Source: Phlebopus portentosus (Eukaryota; Basidiomycota; Agaricomycetes; Boletales; Boletinellaceae). From it: a stretch of DNA of 64,000 nt. The notes under the pieces are model-generated. The model made no database searches, was not told the origin of the DNA, and saw only the letters and a list, made by a program, of their open reading frames with translations. A program made the position numbers and the translations under genes. Shown here piece after piece: positions 10,176-22,128 of the stretch (within the stretch, counting starts at the first letter, position 1; each line of letters begins with the position of its first letter). Where the stretch lies: contig JAYXKI010000001.1 of assembly GCA_037892935.1 (NCBI GenBank), positions 1,550,001 to 1,614,000 of the forward strand, written 5' to 3'.

Positions 10176-12365
10176 ATGCCGAGACGTAAACCTGTGTCAG
10201 GAAAACAGCGAAAAGCTGAATTACAGGTCAAGCGAGCTATCAAACGCGGCGACCCCTCAGAAACTGTAACAAGCTCTCGCGGATCATCTATCGATCGAGG
10301 TCGTGGCGCCATACATCGGCGAGGTAATCGACCTGTCAGAGCAAACATAGATGCATCCCGCCGTCTTGAATCCTCTTTCGTGAAGTTTTCTCCCGAGCTT
10401 TTGGAGGAGGCTAAACGAAAGGCATCTAGCCTTATCATCAAACGTCCTATTGCGGCCGAAAACTGTTTGTTTCCTACTTCAACAGAGAATGACAACGAAG
10501 CACGAAAGCTTATAGTTCCGAGGCGCCCTAAGTGGCGATATGATATGTCGAAAAAGGAGGTTGAAAGCAATGAAGTCGCTAATTTCAAGAGATGGCTTGA
10601 CGAGACTGATCACATTATACAAGACTGGAAAGCTGACGTCTCTGCTAAGGATAACTTGCTACGTCCTGGCAGAGATTCTGGATCTGCAATACCATCTTCT
10701 GGTTCTCAGGCCTTGGTGGATGATTCTGATCATATGCCTTACGCTCCTCCTCTCTTCGAGAGAAATTTAGAAGTGTGGCGTCAATTGTAGGTACCATGTA
10801 ATGCTTCATCTCAATTGTTCTCACTACATATTGAAGGTGGCGCGTGATTGAAATATGCGAGGTCCTGCTAGTTCTTGTCGATTCGCGTTGCCCGCCTCTT
10901 CATTATCCTGCATCCCTTAACGCATATCTCTTATCTTATCGTCCGCTTCGCAAGGTGGTTTTCGTGCTCACCAAGGTTGACATCACCGGACCCAAAAGGT
11001 CTTACCTTTGGAAAGAATATCTGCGCAAAACTTACCCTAGTATCCGTGTTGTTATGGTCGAGAGCTATCTCAAGAAGGATAGCGGGGAAGGCCAAGGGAA
11101 ACGCGTCATCAAAGAGCCATATATCCCAGGAGAATTGCGGTCAGAATTAGTCCGAACTTTAAGGGAGGTCCACAATGAATTATGCACCCCCCCTCCGCAC
11201 ATTAGCTCGGACGCAAGCAAGTTGGCTAACTGGAGTCCTGCTGTCATCCCTAACATAGATTGGAACGCGGTAGTGAATGCGACGGACAGTGACATAACTC
11301 ATGACCGATCTCTGCTTCCAACAGACGCAGACGATGAAGATAGTCCTGATGTTGAATCCACCAGAATAAAGGAGTTTTTATCGGTTGGCTTGATTGGTAC
11401 ATCCTTGTCTGCCCTTTATTCAAATGTAATAATTCCTAATTCGTGTCTCTTGGCACCTGAACAGGACAACCGAATGTCGGTAAAAGTTCTTTGCTTAATG
11501 CATTGTTTGGGCACCACAAGGTTAAAGCATCAAAAACTCCTGGAAAGGTAGGGTCCAGAATGCGTTTCTAGGAAGGCCCAATGCTGAACTGACGTGATCC
11601 AGACAAAACACTTTCAGACGTTATTCTGGTCCAAGCAAGTTAGGCTTGTAGACTGCCCTGGCTTGGTTTTTCCTAGCTTCACCGACTTGGAGATGCAGGT
11701 ACTCGCAGGGATCCTTCCTATATCTCAGATACCCGCCATACCCTCATCAATCTACCATGCACTTCAGTATCTTCCGTTAGAGAGTATCCTGATGCTACAA
11801 CATCCTGCGGAGAAAGACGGGATGCTAGAGGATAAGCGGACTTGGAGGGCTGGGATGCAACCGAATACAAAATCCACTGCAACTCGGCAATGGACGGCAA
11901 TGGATGTGCTCACGGCGTTTGCAGAGAAGAATGGGTGGATCACTGCAAAGGCTGGTCGACCTGATATCAATAGAGCTGGTAATTATAGTGAGTTGCTTAT
12001 CGTCTATTCCCTTCTTTCAATCTATTTAAGGTCGAATACCAGTCCTTAGAGCACTTGCTGAAGGAAGAATCAAATGGGCTTTCTATCCTCCAGATACGGT
12101 CCCAAGTACGCTTGCTGAAGAAGATAAAGGCCAGGGCATATGGATCCAAGGAGAGGGCGAAGATATTGCAGCGCACGCTTCCAGTGACCGTGGAGAAGAA
12201 AGTGGCCAGTCCCTGATGGATTCTGAAGACGACGAGATTCCGACGTCGGAAAGCACTGGAGATGATGCGGGTTCGTCAGGTCACGAAATTGCGATCAGCA
12301 CTAGCGCTGGGATGTTCAATGCCCTGAGTCTGGAGGACGATGATACCCAGCATGAGAGTGGATGA
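10176..12365 (+). CDS. GNL1-like circularly permuted GTPase (MMR1/HSR1 family)
   Basis: Starts MPRRKPVSGKQRK at 10176, very like the N-terminus of vertebrate GNL1, with a Lys/Arg-rich head suited to nuclear or nucleolar targeting. The GTPase motifs are circularly permuted: the G4 motif TKVD (FVLTKVDITGP, near 10970) comes first, then G1 (GQPNVGKSS, split by the intron ending at 11464), then G3 (DCPGL near 11655). Exons join cleanly at LIG-QPNVGKSS and at TPGK-TKHFQT. The tail is acidic (MDSEDDEIPTSES) and ends at TGA 12363-12365. The YlqF/YawG group to which it belongs acts in ribosome assembly. GNL1 itself is poorly characterised, so a role in ribosome or nucleolar function is inference. LSG1 is the main alternative, but the N-terminus favours GNL1. 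Confidence 0.85.
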
Positions 12366-12650
12366 CCGTCTTTGTAAGTCCTGCAGATCGTCTGTTGTTG
12401 TGCCATTCTTAGGACTACCAACGTGTAGCATCTTGTAGTACGCAACCTTATGACACTCGGATATTGTGGTTTTCCTTTCAGGAGATGCATTAATACTTTA
12501 GACTAACCCTGCGCCCAACGTTTGCCCTCAGCCCCATGCTTATTCTGTGCGCATCAGCTCTGTGGAGCCCTATCAGGAGCTCTATATAAGGAACATGTCT
12601 CTTTCGTGATTGATTCATCCCTATCGTAGCTTTCCCCTGCGCATCCTTCA

Positions 12651-14135
12651 ATGTCTGAGCCAACTTTTACAGTCAAAGATGCGACCCCTATAGACTTCGG
12701 CATGCAGTATAGCCAGGGCGTTGACGGTATACAGTGGCCTCGGAAGTATCGCTCATTTACTAGTCATGATACTTTTAACGCGGAGCTGTCTCGAATCGCC
12801 GATGCCAGCGAACTGAAATCACCGGAAAGGAAGTTCATTTGTCATACCGCCACATTCCAGCCTTTATGGCACCTAAACCTGGTGCTAAGCCAAGCGAGGA
12901 CCGGCACGTCTTCCAGATTTGGGATCTGCCTTCCGGGAAGTGGTCGATGGCTGCGGTCTTTGACGGTATTTCTTGCTCATTTTCGTTTGAAATCTGTGTC
13001 TACAAGCTGATAATGGATAGGTCACGCTGGTGAAGAAGTTGCTGAATACACCCACGTAGCTTTGCCCACCCAGATTCGTCTCGCTCTAGAAGCGTTAGAT
13101 GTGGCCAAGGTTTCGCCTCAATCCATCTCCGAAATTCTCGCGAAGGCAATCGAAGAAATTGATAAATCGATTGGAGATGAACTTAAAGCTCTACTTCCTA
13201 AGACTTTCGAGAGCCTGGATGAAGAAGCGTTGAAGAAACTGGTGAACGATCAAGAGTCTGGCAGCAAAGTATACAATGCATGCATTCGATGTATGCGCGG
13301 TAGTACAGCAATTATAGCCTTGATAGATCCTGGCATGCAGAATCTATGGGTCGCGAATCTAGGAGACTGTCAAGCTGGTGAGTATTTCCTCTCTGGAAAA
13401 GGCAAAGTAACTAACTTAAACTAATACCGGTCATCTGCAGTCCTGGCGGAATATCCGGCCGAGAAGACTGACTTCACAGCTGCTGTGCTGTCTTCACCTC
13501 ATAATGCGTGCGTTGACAAGGAAGTACAGCGTGTTCAACTCGAACATCCCGGAGAGCGTGAGGCCATACTTAATGACCGTGTTCTTGGTGCCATAGCAGT
13601 TACTCGAGGTAAGAAAGTGTTTTCTACTTTCATTCTTCCGAAGTTATTCTCTCAAGCTTGACTAATATTTCTTCTAGCGCTAGGCGATTTCACTTTCAAA
13701 CTGCCCGCCGTTTATACAACCAAGCTATTTGTTAACGTAAACCTTGGATATCGCATGCACTCCAAAGTCGAGGAATTCATTCCACGAAATCTCACGCCTC
13801 CTTATGTCTCTGCGACGCCCGACGTCATTCATCGAACCTTGAAGGGCAGCATGAGTGTAGGAGGGCGGACGACGTACGCACTTGTGCTTTGCTCTGATGG
13901 GCTCACGGATCCCTACTATTCACGCGGCTGGACGACTGATCGTATTGCTCAGCACTTCGCAAGTCTTTGTTCGAAGTCTTCCGGGAAGGAATGGGATGGA
14001 CTTGGTGGGAACCTGGCTCTTCATTTGTGCAAGGATGCGTTGGGCGAGAGCTTGGAAGAGCAATCCAGAAACCTTACTGTTGACTTGGATTTCCAGCATT
14101 TGGACGATACGACGGCTATCGTTCTTTCTTGGTGA
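12651..14135 (+). CDS. PP2C-type Ser/Thr protein phosphatase
   Basis: ATG at 12651 (MSEPTFTVKD). PP2C signature motifs appear in order: AVFDG-HAGEE joined across the intron at about 12965-13020, GSTAIIALIDP near 13300, NLGDCQA near 13365, VTRALGDF across an intron near 13610-13680, CSDGLTD near 13890 and the terminal DDTTAIVLSW. The metal-binding Asp residues of DGH, SDG and DDT are present. The family removes phosphate from Ser/Thr using Mg or Mn ions. Some fungal relatives resemble pyruvate-dehydrogenase phosphatase, but no mitochondrial presequence is evident here, so the location is open. The first 60 residues are uncertain: the frame of the N-terminal ATG and the frame carrying EDRHVFQIWD do not meet without an intron I could not place (12780-12840). 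Confidence 0.85.
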
Positions 14136-14322
14136 AAAGATGCTCTCAGAATATGGAGTCACCAGATAGTGTCAATCCATCGTTGTCTTGGGGCTTTGCG
14201 TTATTCGGATTAACTGGAAATCATGAATATATATGCACAATATGTTACAGATGCAAAATGACCGTGGAATCTATCATCCAGAAACAGGTCAAAACAAGTC
14301 GGACGGCTCCATTCATATTGAC

Positions 14323-15675
14323 TTAAAAGAGCTTGTCGAGAGCTTTTCGCGATGCTTCCACCCCCAACTAATCGCTGAAGTCAGATTACACTGAAGGGAA
14401 TTTCAGAGATACGGTCTGAAACTTACGAAAGTCGCTGCATTTGCTGGGAAGGCCTGTATAAATAAGCAGTTAGTATCGATTTATTCACGGAGGCGAAGGA
14501 ACATGATTCACGTACTCTTGCCATTGCGGGACCAAAGCCTTTCCATAAAGCCGCAACACCATCTGCAGCAATGGTCTTCCTCGCACAATCAATAATACCA
14601 GTATATGTCCCCGTGGGTGCAGTTTGAATCCGCGATTTAAGTACCTTGAAATTGCACTGGAGTTAAAGCAACGAAAAAAGTAACAGCGAGTTGGAGAAAG
14701 GACAAACATCTGGAGGAATAGCAATGCTCCACATGCAGACTCCGGCCATGCCGCCGGCAAAGATTACTGCACCCAAATTCAGATCAGAAGGGGAAGAACC
14801 GGCCGGAATGAGTGCCTTTTTAGTGATCTCGTATCCAGCGAAGTAGCTAGAACTCAGCTTAGTAGCCGATTTGGCGTTCAAAGCAGAATAAGAACGCACG
14901 CAGCGCTTCCCGGGCCATCTCGAGCGAGTGTTGCACCAGTTCCTCTGAAAATGCTCCGAATTCCGCCCTCCCTGTACAGCCCGCGTACGACATCAAGGAC
15001 GCCTTTGTATTTAACCTCTCCACCGGCTTGGCCCTGAATCTGCAGAAGCACCTTGGCGCGCTCGACAGGCGCAGCGACGAAAGTCTGAGGGATAGCAGAA
15101 ATGAAACCGGCTACAGCATACTCGGCGGTGCTGAACTGTGGACTGGTTCGGTCAGGGGTAAGGGCGACCACGCACTTCTGCCCGAGATCGTAGCCCTAAT
15201 CCAAGCGTAGTTCAATTCATGCCGCGTTTCTGATGAGCAATGCCGTCTGGACTTACCCAGAAAGAGACAGCGAAGATGGGTGTTACGCCTAATAACGGTG
15301 GGACCACACCACGATACAAACTGTCCTACCATCAGCTTGTCATCGCCATTGAGTCTAACTATTGCCTTACCCAGTTACGCCGTCCTTCACGAGCGCCTTT
15401 TTTACGGCATCTATAGCACCATTATAAGCGCCTGGTTTTGCCGTTTGTAAACGTGTTTTGATGAGATCGAAAGGATGACCGGTGAGCACTGCGCAGATAC
15501 CGCCAAAGCCACCTGAGATGAACTAAACAAGTGATCAATTGCGAGCTGATACATCAGGACGACAGCAACGAACGGCTTTTGCGGAGCTAGCTGCTGATTT
15601 TGCGGCTGCCTTTTGGTCCTGGAGGACGTCCTCAACTGCATCGGAAGAACTCTGAGAATCGGATGTAGTATCCAT
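14323..15675 (-). CDS. CRC1: Mitochondrial carnitine/acylcarnitine carrier (CRC1-like)
   Basis: SLC25-family carrier read on the minus strand. The start is ATG 15675 (MDTTSDSQSSSDA); upstream codons in frame are not ATG. Three carrier repeats are visible: GHPFDLIKTRLQTA near 15460, APVERAKVLLQIQG near 15050 with GGIRSIFRG, and LKSRIQTAPTG near 14630 with ADGVAALWKGFGP. The segment GVTPIFAVSFWGYDLGQ near 15200-15290 is typical of carnitine/acylcarnitine carriers. The last exons join AFPANAATF to LGVEASRKALDKLF. The known job is to exchange acylcarnitine for carnitine across the inner mitochondrial membrane so that acetyl and acyl groups from peroxisomal oxidation reach the matrix. Numerous short introns. 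Substrate choice rests on overall resemblance, so another carrier subgroup cannot be fully excluded. Confidence 0.85.
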
Positions 15676-17249
15676 CAGCGACTTCTTGTTCACTTCGGAA
15701 ATGAAAGTGTGAGAACGCACTGACCATCTCGCGTCTGTTGTCTACCTTCCTCGACGGTATTGAAGATGGGGTTTGATGGTGCTAGTCAGAGCAGCCCGGT
15801 CCTCTTATGGAGGATCGTAAAATTTGTATGACTGCCCCGAACTCAAACAGCCAAGGACCAAGCAGGGCGGCACGGACGAGCGTGAACTCTATGGCCGAGC
15901 CATGTGATATCAATATTCATTCGGGTCGAGAATTTTGCCAGAATTCACAGAAAAAATTGTTTCTTCAGAGTTATCTTCAGAGTTATCATCCGAAGGGCTT
16001 TCAAGAAGGAACGCAATTCTTGCTTTTGTTTTTCAGTGTCACTTCGTATAATATGGATGTGTTTTGCCAAGAATCCAATCAATTCAGTGTTCTTGCGGGT
16101 GAATGCGGGGAAGGTGTAAAGTCATGTGAGCTGCGTTTCCGATATGCGGGGACGAATCACAACGCAGGGCTTGTCCTCGGCCTGACGTCACCTCAGAGGG
16201 CAGCACAGCACTTCATTCAGGCTGCTGCCAAAAAACATGATGAGTGCAAAAATATCAATATTTTCATACTATATCAGTACTGTACAAGTATACGCCATTA
16301 GGCCTGAGAGAAAGAGTCTAAGTTGCTTGTGTTCCCCGAACAGAATGCGCTTAATAAAATAGATTCAAGAGACCTTCCTAAATCCCTAAACCATTGATAT
16401 CGGGAATATTAATGACTTGCCCACCCTGTAACAAGGCTGACTGGCAGAGATAGCAGCATCAGCCTTCTCGTCGATCCGGCCCTTTGAGAGCGGGTAAAGC
16501 CCGTGTTCAAGTAACTCCGAGTGATTCGGCATTGCTGCCTGGGCGTCTAATGTATGCGGTGCTGGCGCCTATCTTTGAGGGTGGAGGAAAGCCGCAAGCG
16601 CAGAACAGCGAATCTTCTCTTATTCGGTGGCATCAGAAAGAGAAGCGTACTAAGCGCCCGTCTCCTTTGAACCAGAAATCTCCGGCACTCACGCAGATTG
16701 ATGTCGTTGAGTCAAGAAACCTTCTTAATCCAGTTTGCATATAGAATCTGCTATGAACTCTAGGTGCTTCGCGTGATGAAGGTTCATTCTCTTTTAGCAA
16801 GCGCTCATTTGGCGCCAATTGAAGTGTGATTCTTGCCAGCGACAACATCGGATCCAGACAGTCCGGTGCAAACGTGTGCCGTGCTATTCGACGATAGTAA
16901 TACTTCGTCTACGTGCCGTGCGGAGAACTACAGACACGGCTTCGCTGACTCCGAATTGAGCATGGCAGCGAAAGGCGTTAGGTGCTCCAGATAACTAATT
17001 ACGGCGTGAATACGAACTTGAAGAATGTAGAAGCTTCAATTCTTCCGAGGAAAGGAAAGAAAGTCATGATGTTGAATCTGGCAGCAAAAGGCGTTAAGTT
17101 CTCCAGTATACAGCCTTGAGAAATGGTCACAAAAGACGATTGCCGTGAATACCAATTGCACATGGATGGCGGAGTTCTGCCCCATTTTCATTTTCGATGA
17201 GTACGGCCGATGGCAAAGATGGATTAGGGCGACTTCCTGATTTGGAAGT

Positions 17250-17265
17250 GATAAGATAAGATAAG
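17250..17265 (+). promoter_or_regulatory. Triple GATA box upstream of ARG2
   Basis: Three GATAAG hexamers overlap end to end (GATAAGATAAGATAAG), 200 bp upstream of the ARG2 start codon. Fungal GATA factors of the AreA/Nit2 class bind such sites and switch on nitrogen genes when good nitrogen sources are scarce. Control of ARG2 by such a factor is inference from site and position. Confidence 0.5.
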
Positions 17266-17373
17266 TCTGCTTAAGCCGAAAAGTTTTACCTCGGTCTCTG
17301 TAGATGTAGATCATCATCGACTCATCCCACTTCGTACAACCATCGCCTCAGTCCATCGCCTCATACCTGCCTC

Positions 17374-17412
17374 ATGATTCTCACATATTTAAACAGCCCC
17401 CATCTCTCATAA
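17374..17412 (+). other. Upstream ORF of 12 codons in the ARG2 leader
   Basis: An ATG at 17374 opens a 12-residue frame (MILTYLNSPHLS) that ends with TAA, 53 nt before the ARG2 start. A minimal ATG-TAG lies at 17304-17309. Ascomycete ARG2 mRNAs carry a regulatory uORF, the arginine attenuator peptide. The key Asp and Trp of that peptide are not present here, so only the position is shared. It may also lie outside the transcript, since an AT-rich TATA-like stretch (CATATTTAAAC) overlaps it. Confidence 0.3.
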
Positions 17413-17465
17413 CAACACCTAATCTTTCGTCCCCCCCTTCCCCTCCTCGTCCCCCGTTGCCCTGC

Positions 17466-19427
17466 ATGTTTAACTCAGCTCGCGTCTGTATACCCGCCCA
17501 AGCTAGTGCAGCTCAGAGGCGTCTCCCGAACATCCTTACCTCGTCATTCGCGGTTTGTCTTTCTGTTTATGCTCTCGTCTTCCCTTTCCGCTGAGTTGGC
17601 TGCATGCTAGACCGTCCGCAATGGTCACCTACCATCCCCTCCCGAGCCTGACGAGCCGGGCATAACCCACAACGTGTGTTCAACCACACGCATATACCTT
17701 TATTAACCGCAGTAACCTCTTTCCCTCAGGACTTCATCTTATCGATTCTACAGTCAAAACCCTCACTGAGGGACACAAAATCTTATCTTCAATCGTTTGG
17801 CCCTCGAACTCGCCCAACGAAGCAGACATCTTCACGCACTCCGGTCCCTCTCACTGCCTTACAGATGTCTCAGGAACTCTTGAAGAATGCGCAAGAAACG
17901 CCCGTCGAGAACCCGGTGGCAGCTGAGATTTTGGACCCCGTCATCCGCCGTACAGCTCTTGTCAAGCTCCAGGGACCGTTCACAGATCGGCAGCTAGAGA
18001 GCATTGCAAAGGGTTTGGTCTACCTTGAAAAACTCGGTCTTACCAGTGTCATCGTCATCGAGCACGATGACTGGGTCCGAGGAGAACAAGGCGACAAGGC
18101 GAAGGCCGTTGACGAAGTCATGCGAATCGTTTCTACTCTAGAGAGCCAAGGTGCTCGCGCCCGTCCGGTTCTGCAGAGCGTCGTCAGACTTGGTCCTCAC
18201 GAAAGCGAAGAGGACGAGCACATCAACAATGATGCTCCCTCCCCAGAAGCTCACGTTTTGCCCCACGATCTCGTCGCCATTCGTTCTGCATTACGTTCAG
18301 GTGAAATACCCGTTCTACCTCCGATTGCTCTGGACTCATTCTGCCGATCCGTGAGAATACATTCGAATGATGTTATTGGTGCGCTTGCGAAAGGTATGGC
18401 AAAGGCTGGGGCAGAGTCTCAGAGCTCGATCAATGGGACATCTGACGATGTCGACTTGACTCCTCTACGACTCATGATCATCAATAAGGAGGGTGGCGTC
18501 CCTTCATACGCGCGTAACGGTCTGCCTCATCTTCTTGTAAACTTAACGGCTGAGTACGGGCACATTAGCGAGACTTTCCATCCTTCGTGGTACTCTTCAC
18601 ATCCAACTTCTCTCAGCAACCTTGCACTGGCGCGCGTATGTCTTGCTCATATGCCACCTTCGTCTTCCGCAATCATGGTGTCGCATCGTTCTCCAAGATC
18701 TCTCATCGGAAATTTAATCACGAACAAACCCGAGCTCAGCTCGAGTCTCCCGCATGCTCTCCTGCAAGGAAATGGCAAACTCACACCGCATACTCCGACG
18801 CTCCTACGTCGAGGTGCGCCTGTGCGCGTCGTTAATCGCACCGCAGACCTCGATCGGGAAAAGCTTACATCTCTCCTGGAAAGTTCTTTCCGGCGCACGC
18901 TTGACTCGGACGCGTTTTACAGCAGGCTTGAAGAGCGCCTCGACTTCGCCATCATCGCAGGCGACTATGCGGGTGCGGCAATCGTCACGAGCGAGCCGCC
19001 TGGTGCAGATGCGGGCTCAACTGCAGAACCGATTACGTACCTCGACAAATTCGCTGTGCGCCCGGAAAACCAGGGCGACGGGACTGTCGACTTTTTGTGG
19101 GTTGCGCTGCACGACGAGTCGTATGGTCTCGGACTCTCATACGCTGCGAATCCTAACGGAGGCAAGGAGGGCCAGGGAGAAGGGCGAGATCTCGTCTGGC
19201 GTTCTCGCGCAGACAACCCGGTGAATAAATGGTACTTTGAGCGTAGCACTGGACACTTGCGGATCGGCAAGTGGGTGATGTTCTGGTGCGACGCGGAGAA
19301 ACGATTAAAAATCGAGGAAGGTCGACGTGGATACGTCGGCTTGAGCAAGGTGGAAGATTGGGAACGGGGTAGGCTCTCCGTGTGGGCAAAGACCATCGCG
19401 GAAATTCCTTCAAGCTGGTCTGCTTAA
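17466..19427 (+). CDS. ARG2: N-acetylglutamate synthase, mitochondrial (ARG2)
   Basis: First enzyme of arginine (ornithine) synthesis: acetyl-CoA + glutamate to N-acetylglutamate. My model has exons 17466-17552, 17611-17673 and 17730-19427, giving about 615 residues. The start is ATG 17466, because the large exon has no suitable ATG of its own and exon 1 encodes a basic, Ser/Ala-rich presequence (MFNSARVCIPAQASA) fit for mitochondrial import. The body begins DFILSILQSKPSLRDTKSYL. An amino-acid-kinase-like domain follows, then the C-terminal synthase-type GNAT domain with AIIAGDYAGAAIVTSE, TYLDKFAVRPENQGDG, NPVNKWYFERS and GHLRIGKWVMFW, all characteristic of fungal ARG2. Three tandem GATA sites lie upstream. 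Length and motifs are complete. Confidence 0.9.
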
Positions 19428-19808
19428 TCCACCTGGCGCTTCCCATTCCATCATCATAGACTATCTTACCCATTTCTTCCATACCTGTTCTTGTTTCACC
19501 TTTCTATTCGCGAAATTCTGGTCACGCTAATCTAATTGCAAAACGAAAGTCAGATGTCATTGTTGTAACAATATCAAAATGCATGTAGAGTCGAAAGCAA
19601 TGCGAAAGCGTGCAAAAAAAGCGGCATAAATGCATACATGAACATCCGAATCATAACATGCAAGAAATGGTATAAGAAAGTGTAGGTTTCGCAGGACGTG
19701 AGGATTACGTTAATAACATCAATGCAATGAGATGCGGGTCATTGTAAGTAAAGAAGGTAAGTGAGAGCGTTGAGTTGTCAAATGCCAAATGTGTAGTGTG
19801 AGATTAGA
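19428..19808. other. Convergent 3' flanks, no gene seen
   Basis: This stretch of 381 bp lies between the stop of ARG2 and the stop of the next, minus-strand gene. It is AT-rich and includes an A-run at 19613-19620. It presumably holds two 3' untranslated regions and polyadenylation signals. Confidence 0.5.
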
Positions 19809-21767
19809 TCACCGGTTCTGTGACCTGGTCTTGCTTCGCGTCGACTTGCGAACAGGAACCGCAGGCGGCTGAGCGTGTTTCGAGGAAAGAGGCAGTCCAG
19901 GAATGGACGATGCGTTACTGCTCCGAGGCGAAACGGTGTTCTCCGTATTCGAGAGCGAGCTTGACCGAAGTACTTTCGCTTTCAACGCGCTTTCTTCGAT
20001 TCTCCAAGGCATGTAGGGCTTGTCGTCTTCTACAACTGCCTTCACACGCGCGTTGATGCCGCGCAAGACACGGTCGCGGAACCCGTGAGCTATCCACTGG
20101 TCAAGATTTCGCAAGACGATGAAGACGCAGAGAACATCAGCGGGTTCGAATAGGTCCCATTCGAAGAACTCAGATGCCTCGAGGACAGGCTGTGAATATG
20201 CTGTCGACCGCGAGGCTGCGGATGGAGACGTGCTATTCTCTTCCTGATCAGCTTCCTCAATGGCAATAGCTCCCGGATAAGCTGCAGAGAATATTTTCTG
20301 GAGGAAGGCAAGTCAGTGATACATACAAAATTCAAGTTTCGGATGCTTAGGATACTTACAGGATGCTTGCCCTCCTTAAGGCACCAGTCCACATGCGCCT
20401 TCACTTTTTCATCCGCCCAAATGAGGCCAAAAACGGGAGATTCTATGCAAAAGGAATTAAGTTGGCGCTGCGCAGCTGCACAAGCCATTCTATTTTGGCG
20501 GAACGCATGTTCAAGCGAATCACAGCTGGGCTTCTTATCTTCCAGGAAAGCACCTGCAAATTCGAACATCGGCGTAGGCTGCGGGCGTAAAGCAGGAGTC
20601 GCTTGATAGCGGAAAGTACTCTCGCCATCATGCCCGCAGGTGCGTTTCGTTGACGGATGTTCGTTGATGCGTTTGTATGCTGAACTTCGTGCTTGTGAGA
20701 GCTTCTGCAAAGAGGCGGCTCGGATGAACATGGAGCCATCTGGAACAATGATTTTCGTGCTGATAATTCGGCGCGAGGTAAGTGGAACAGGCAATTTTGT
20801 AGGGAGAGGCTGAGGAAGCTGGATGCTGCATTGGTTTCTGTGCTCGAAGGAAAAGAATGGATAAAACAATCAACAAAGATCTTCGACTTTTTGGCGCGAC
20901 ATACCGATACGAGCATTCCCGCATCGCTGGACTTCGCAGAAGGTTATACACATTGGCGGCGAAGTCTGCCTCAGACCATCTCTCTTTGGTCTCCTTCATT
21001 CGATTGAGCCGGCTCCAGGCCAAAAAAACGGTCCCTAACTCCAGGAGACAGTCGTCGACCTTCTTACTCTTTTGACAAAAGAGACTTGGCATTTTGTCGT
21101 ATGCTCTGAGGAGAAACTTGTGCAATCCCGGTGAGAGTTTCTCAACGCGCTTATACGTACTAGACGTCTAGAGAGGGGGTTAGCGGGTTCGACGAGAGTC
21201 TAGACGCATGTTACCTTCGTAACTAGGCTCTGAGGAAGCTTTCCTTTGACATCAAACACGGAAATGACGTCGGCCTTGATGGAGTCTGGCAAGTCGGAAA
21301 ACGCGACCTGTTCACAGCCATTATAGGAAGACCAAGTCTCGAAGGTCTTAACATTGCGTGCTATCCTAAAGAGACTGTCACGCGAGGAATAGGGAAACGA
21401 GATGAGATGGCTTACTCTGAAGCGGAGATGGACCTGCTGGCAGGTGTTGACGATGATTTGGGAACCAAGCCCTTGGGCATGCTGGCATACAACAAATGTG
21501 TCGCTGAAGACGTGTAAATTTCGAACAATAAGAAACGCTAAAGGGAAAGGTGTTAGTTGGAATTGATTTAAACTTATGGGTTTTATCGCGGAGAATATGG
21601 ATGCTGCGGTGCGGGAGGAAAGGACGCGTCGCGGAGACAGTAGAGGCAGCAGAGCCAAGTGAAAGGCGCGTCGAGGGCTGATCGCGTTGGTTTTCTTCCG
21701 TCGGTTTAGACTTTCAGACTCCGCTCCTCTGTGTCAAATTCATTCAGCCACCACGCAGATCAATCAT
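19809..21767 (-). CDS. Hypothetical multi-exon protein, unrecognised
   Basis: A chain of exons on the minus strand joins by good GT-AG signals: NLHVFSDTFVVCQHAQGL (21480-21540), then ETWSSYNGCEQVAF with KADVISVFDVKGK (21230-21350), then a charged exon with KMPSLFCQKSKKVDD and KETKERWSEADFA (20915-21170), a longer exon with VPDGSMFIRAASLQKL, and a final exon ending RKSTRSKTRSQNR at 19809. The last 60 residues are Ser/Arg-rich and basic, perhaps nuclear. The start is uncertain: ATG 21767 (MIDLR) joins in phase to the first clear exon over a ~215 nt intron, but this is only one possibility. I recognise no domain. Consistent frame across six junctions makes a real gene likely. Confidence 0.6.
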
Positions 21768-22128
21768 AGAGCCTCCGCCTTTCTGTCCCTTCGCAACAAT
21801 AGGTAACGAATAGCAGGGGATACTCTTTGTTCAAAAGGCATTGTGTGCATCATACTACAAACCAGATCTGTATGTGATCTGATCAATGATGGGGGTGACC
21901 GAAACGAGTCCAAAACGATGATAAGAAGATCGACAGAAGATCGGACACAAGATTCGACCTAATCGTGGGAAATTTGGTTGTAACCAAGGAACGCTTAGAC
22001 AAGAATTAGTAGAACGGAATTTCGTGTTTACCCACGGTCGGTATCCATCATCAAGATTCCACCTTACTCAACCTCTCCTCTCTCCTCTCTAACGCAACCC
22101 CCCCGCCTTTTCTCGTCGTCCTTCTTCC
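21768..22128. promoter_or_regulatory. Upstream region of KRE6
   Basis: A 361 bp stretch between divergent genes. It ends in a strongly pyrimidine-rich leader (CTCTCCTCTCTCCTCTC near 22072) directly before the KRE6 start, a frequent feature of fungal core promoters. Confidence 0.4.

Larger units (their letters stand above)
15676..17465. other. 1.8 kb gene-poor stretch between carnitine carrier and ARG2
   Basis: The two flanking genes diverge from this stretch. Open frames (for example plus strand 15807-16301) show no family resemblance, no consistent codon pattern and no splice-linked partners. Two diverged copies of a ~25 bp element occur, near 16962 and 17080, both containing GCAGC(G/A)AAAGGCGTTA followed by CTCCAG. 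The right end contains the triple GATA box and the ARG2 leader. I find no supported gene. Confidence 0.5.

Noticed and set aside
17374..17412. uORF as a true arginine attenuator peptide
   Set aside because: Length and position are similar, but the conserved Asp and Trp of the attenuator peptide are missing, so I report it only as a uORF.
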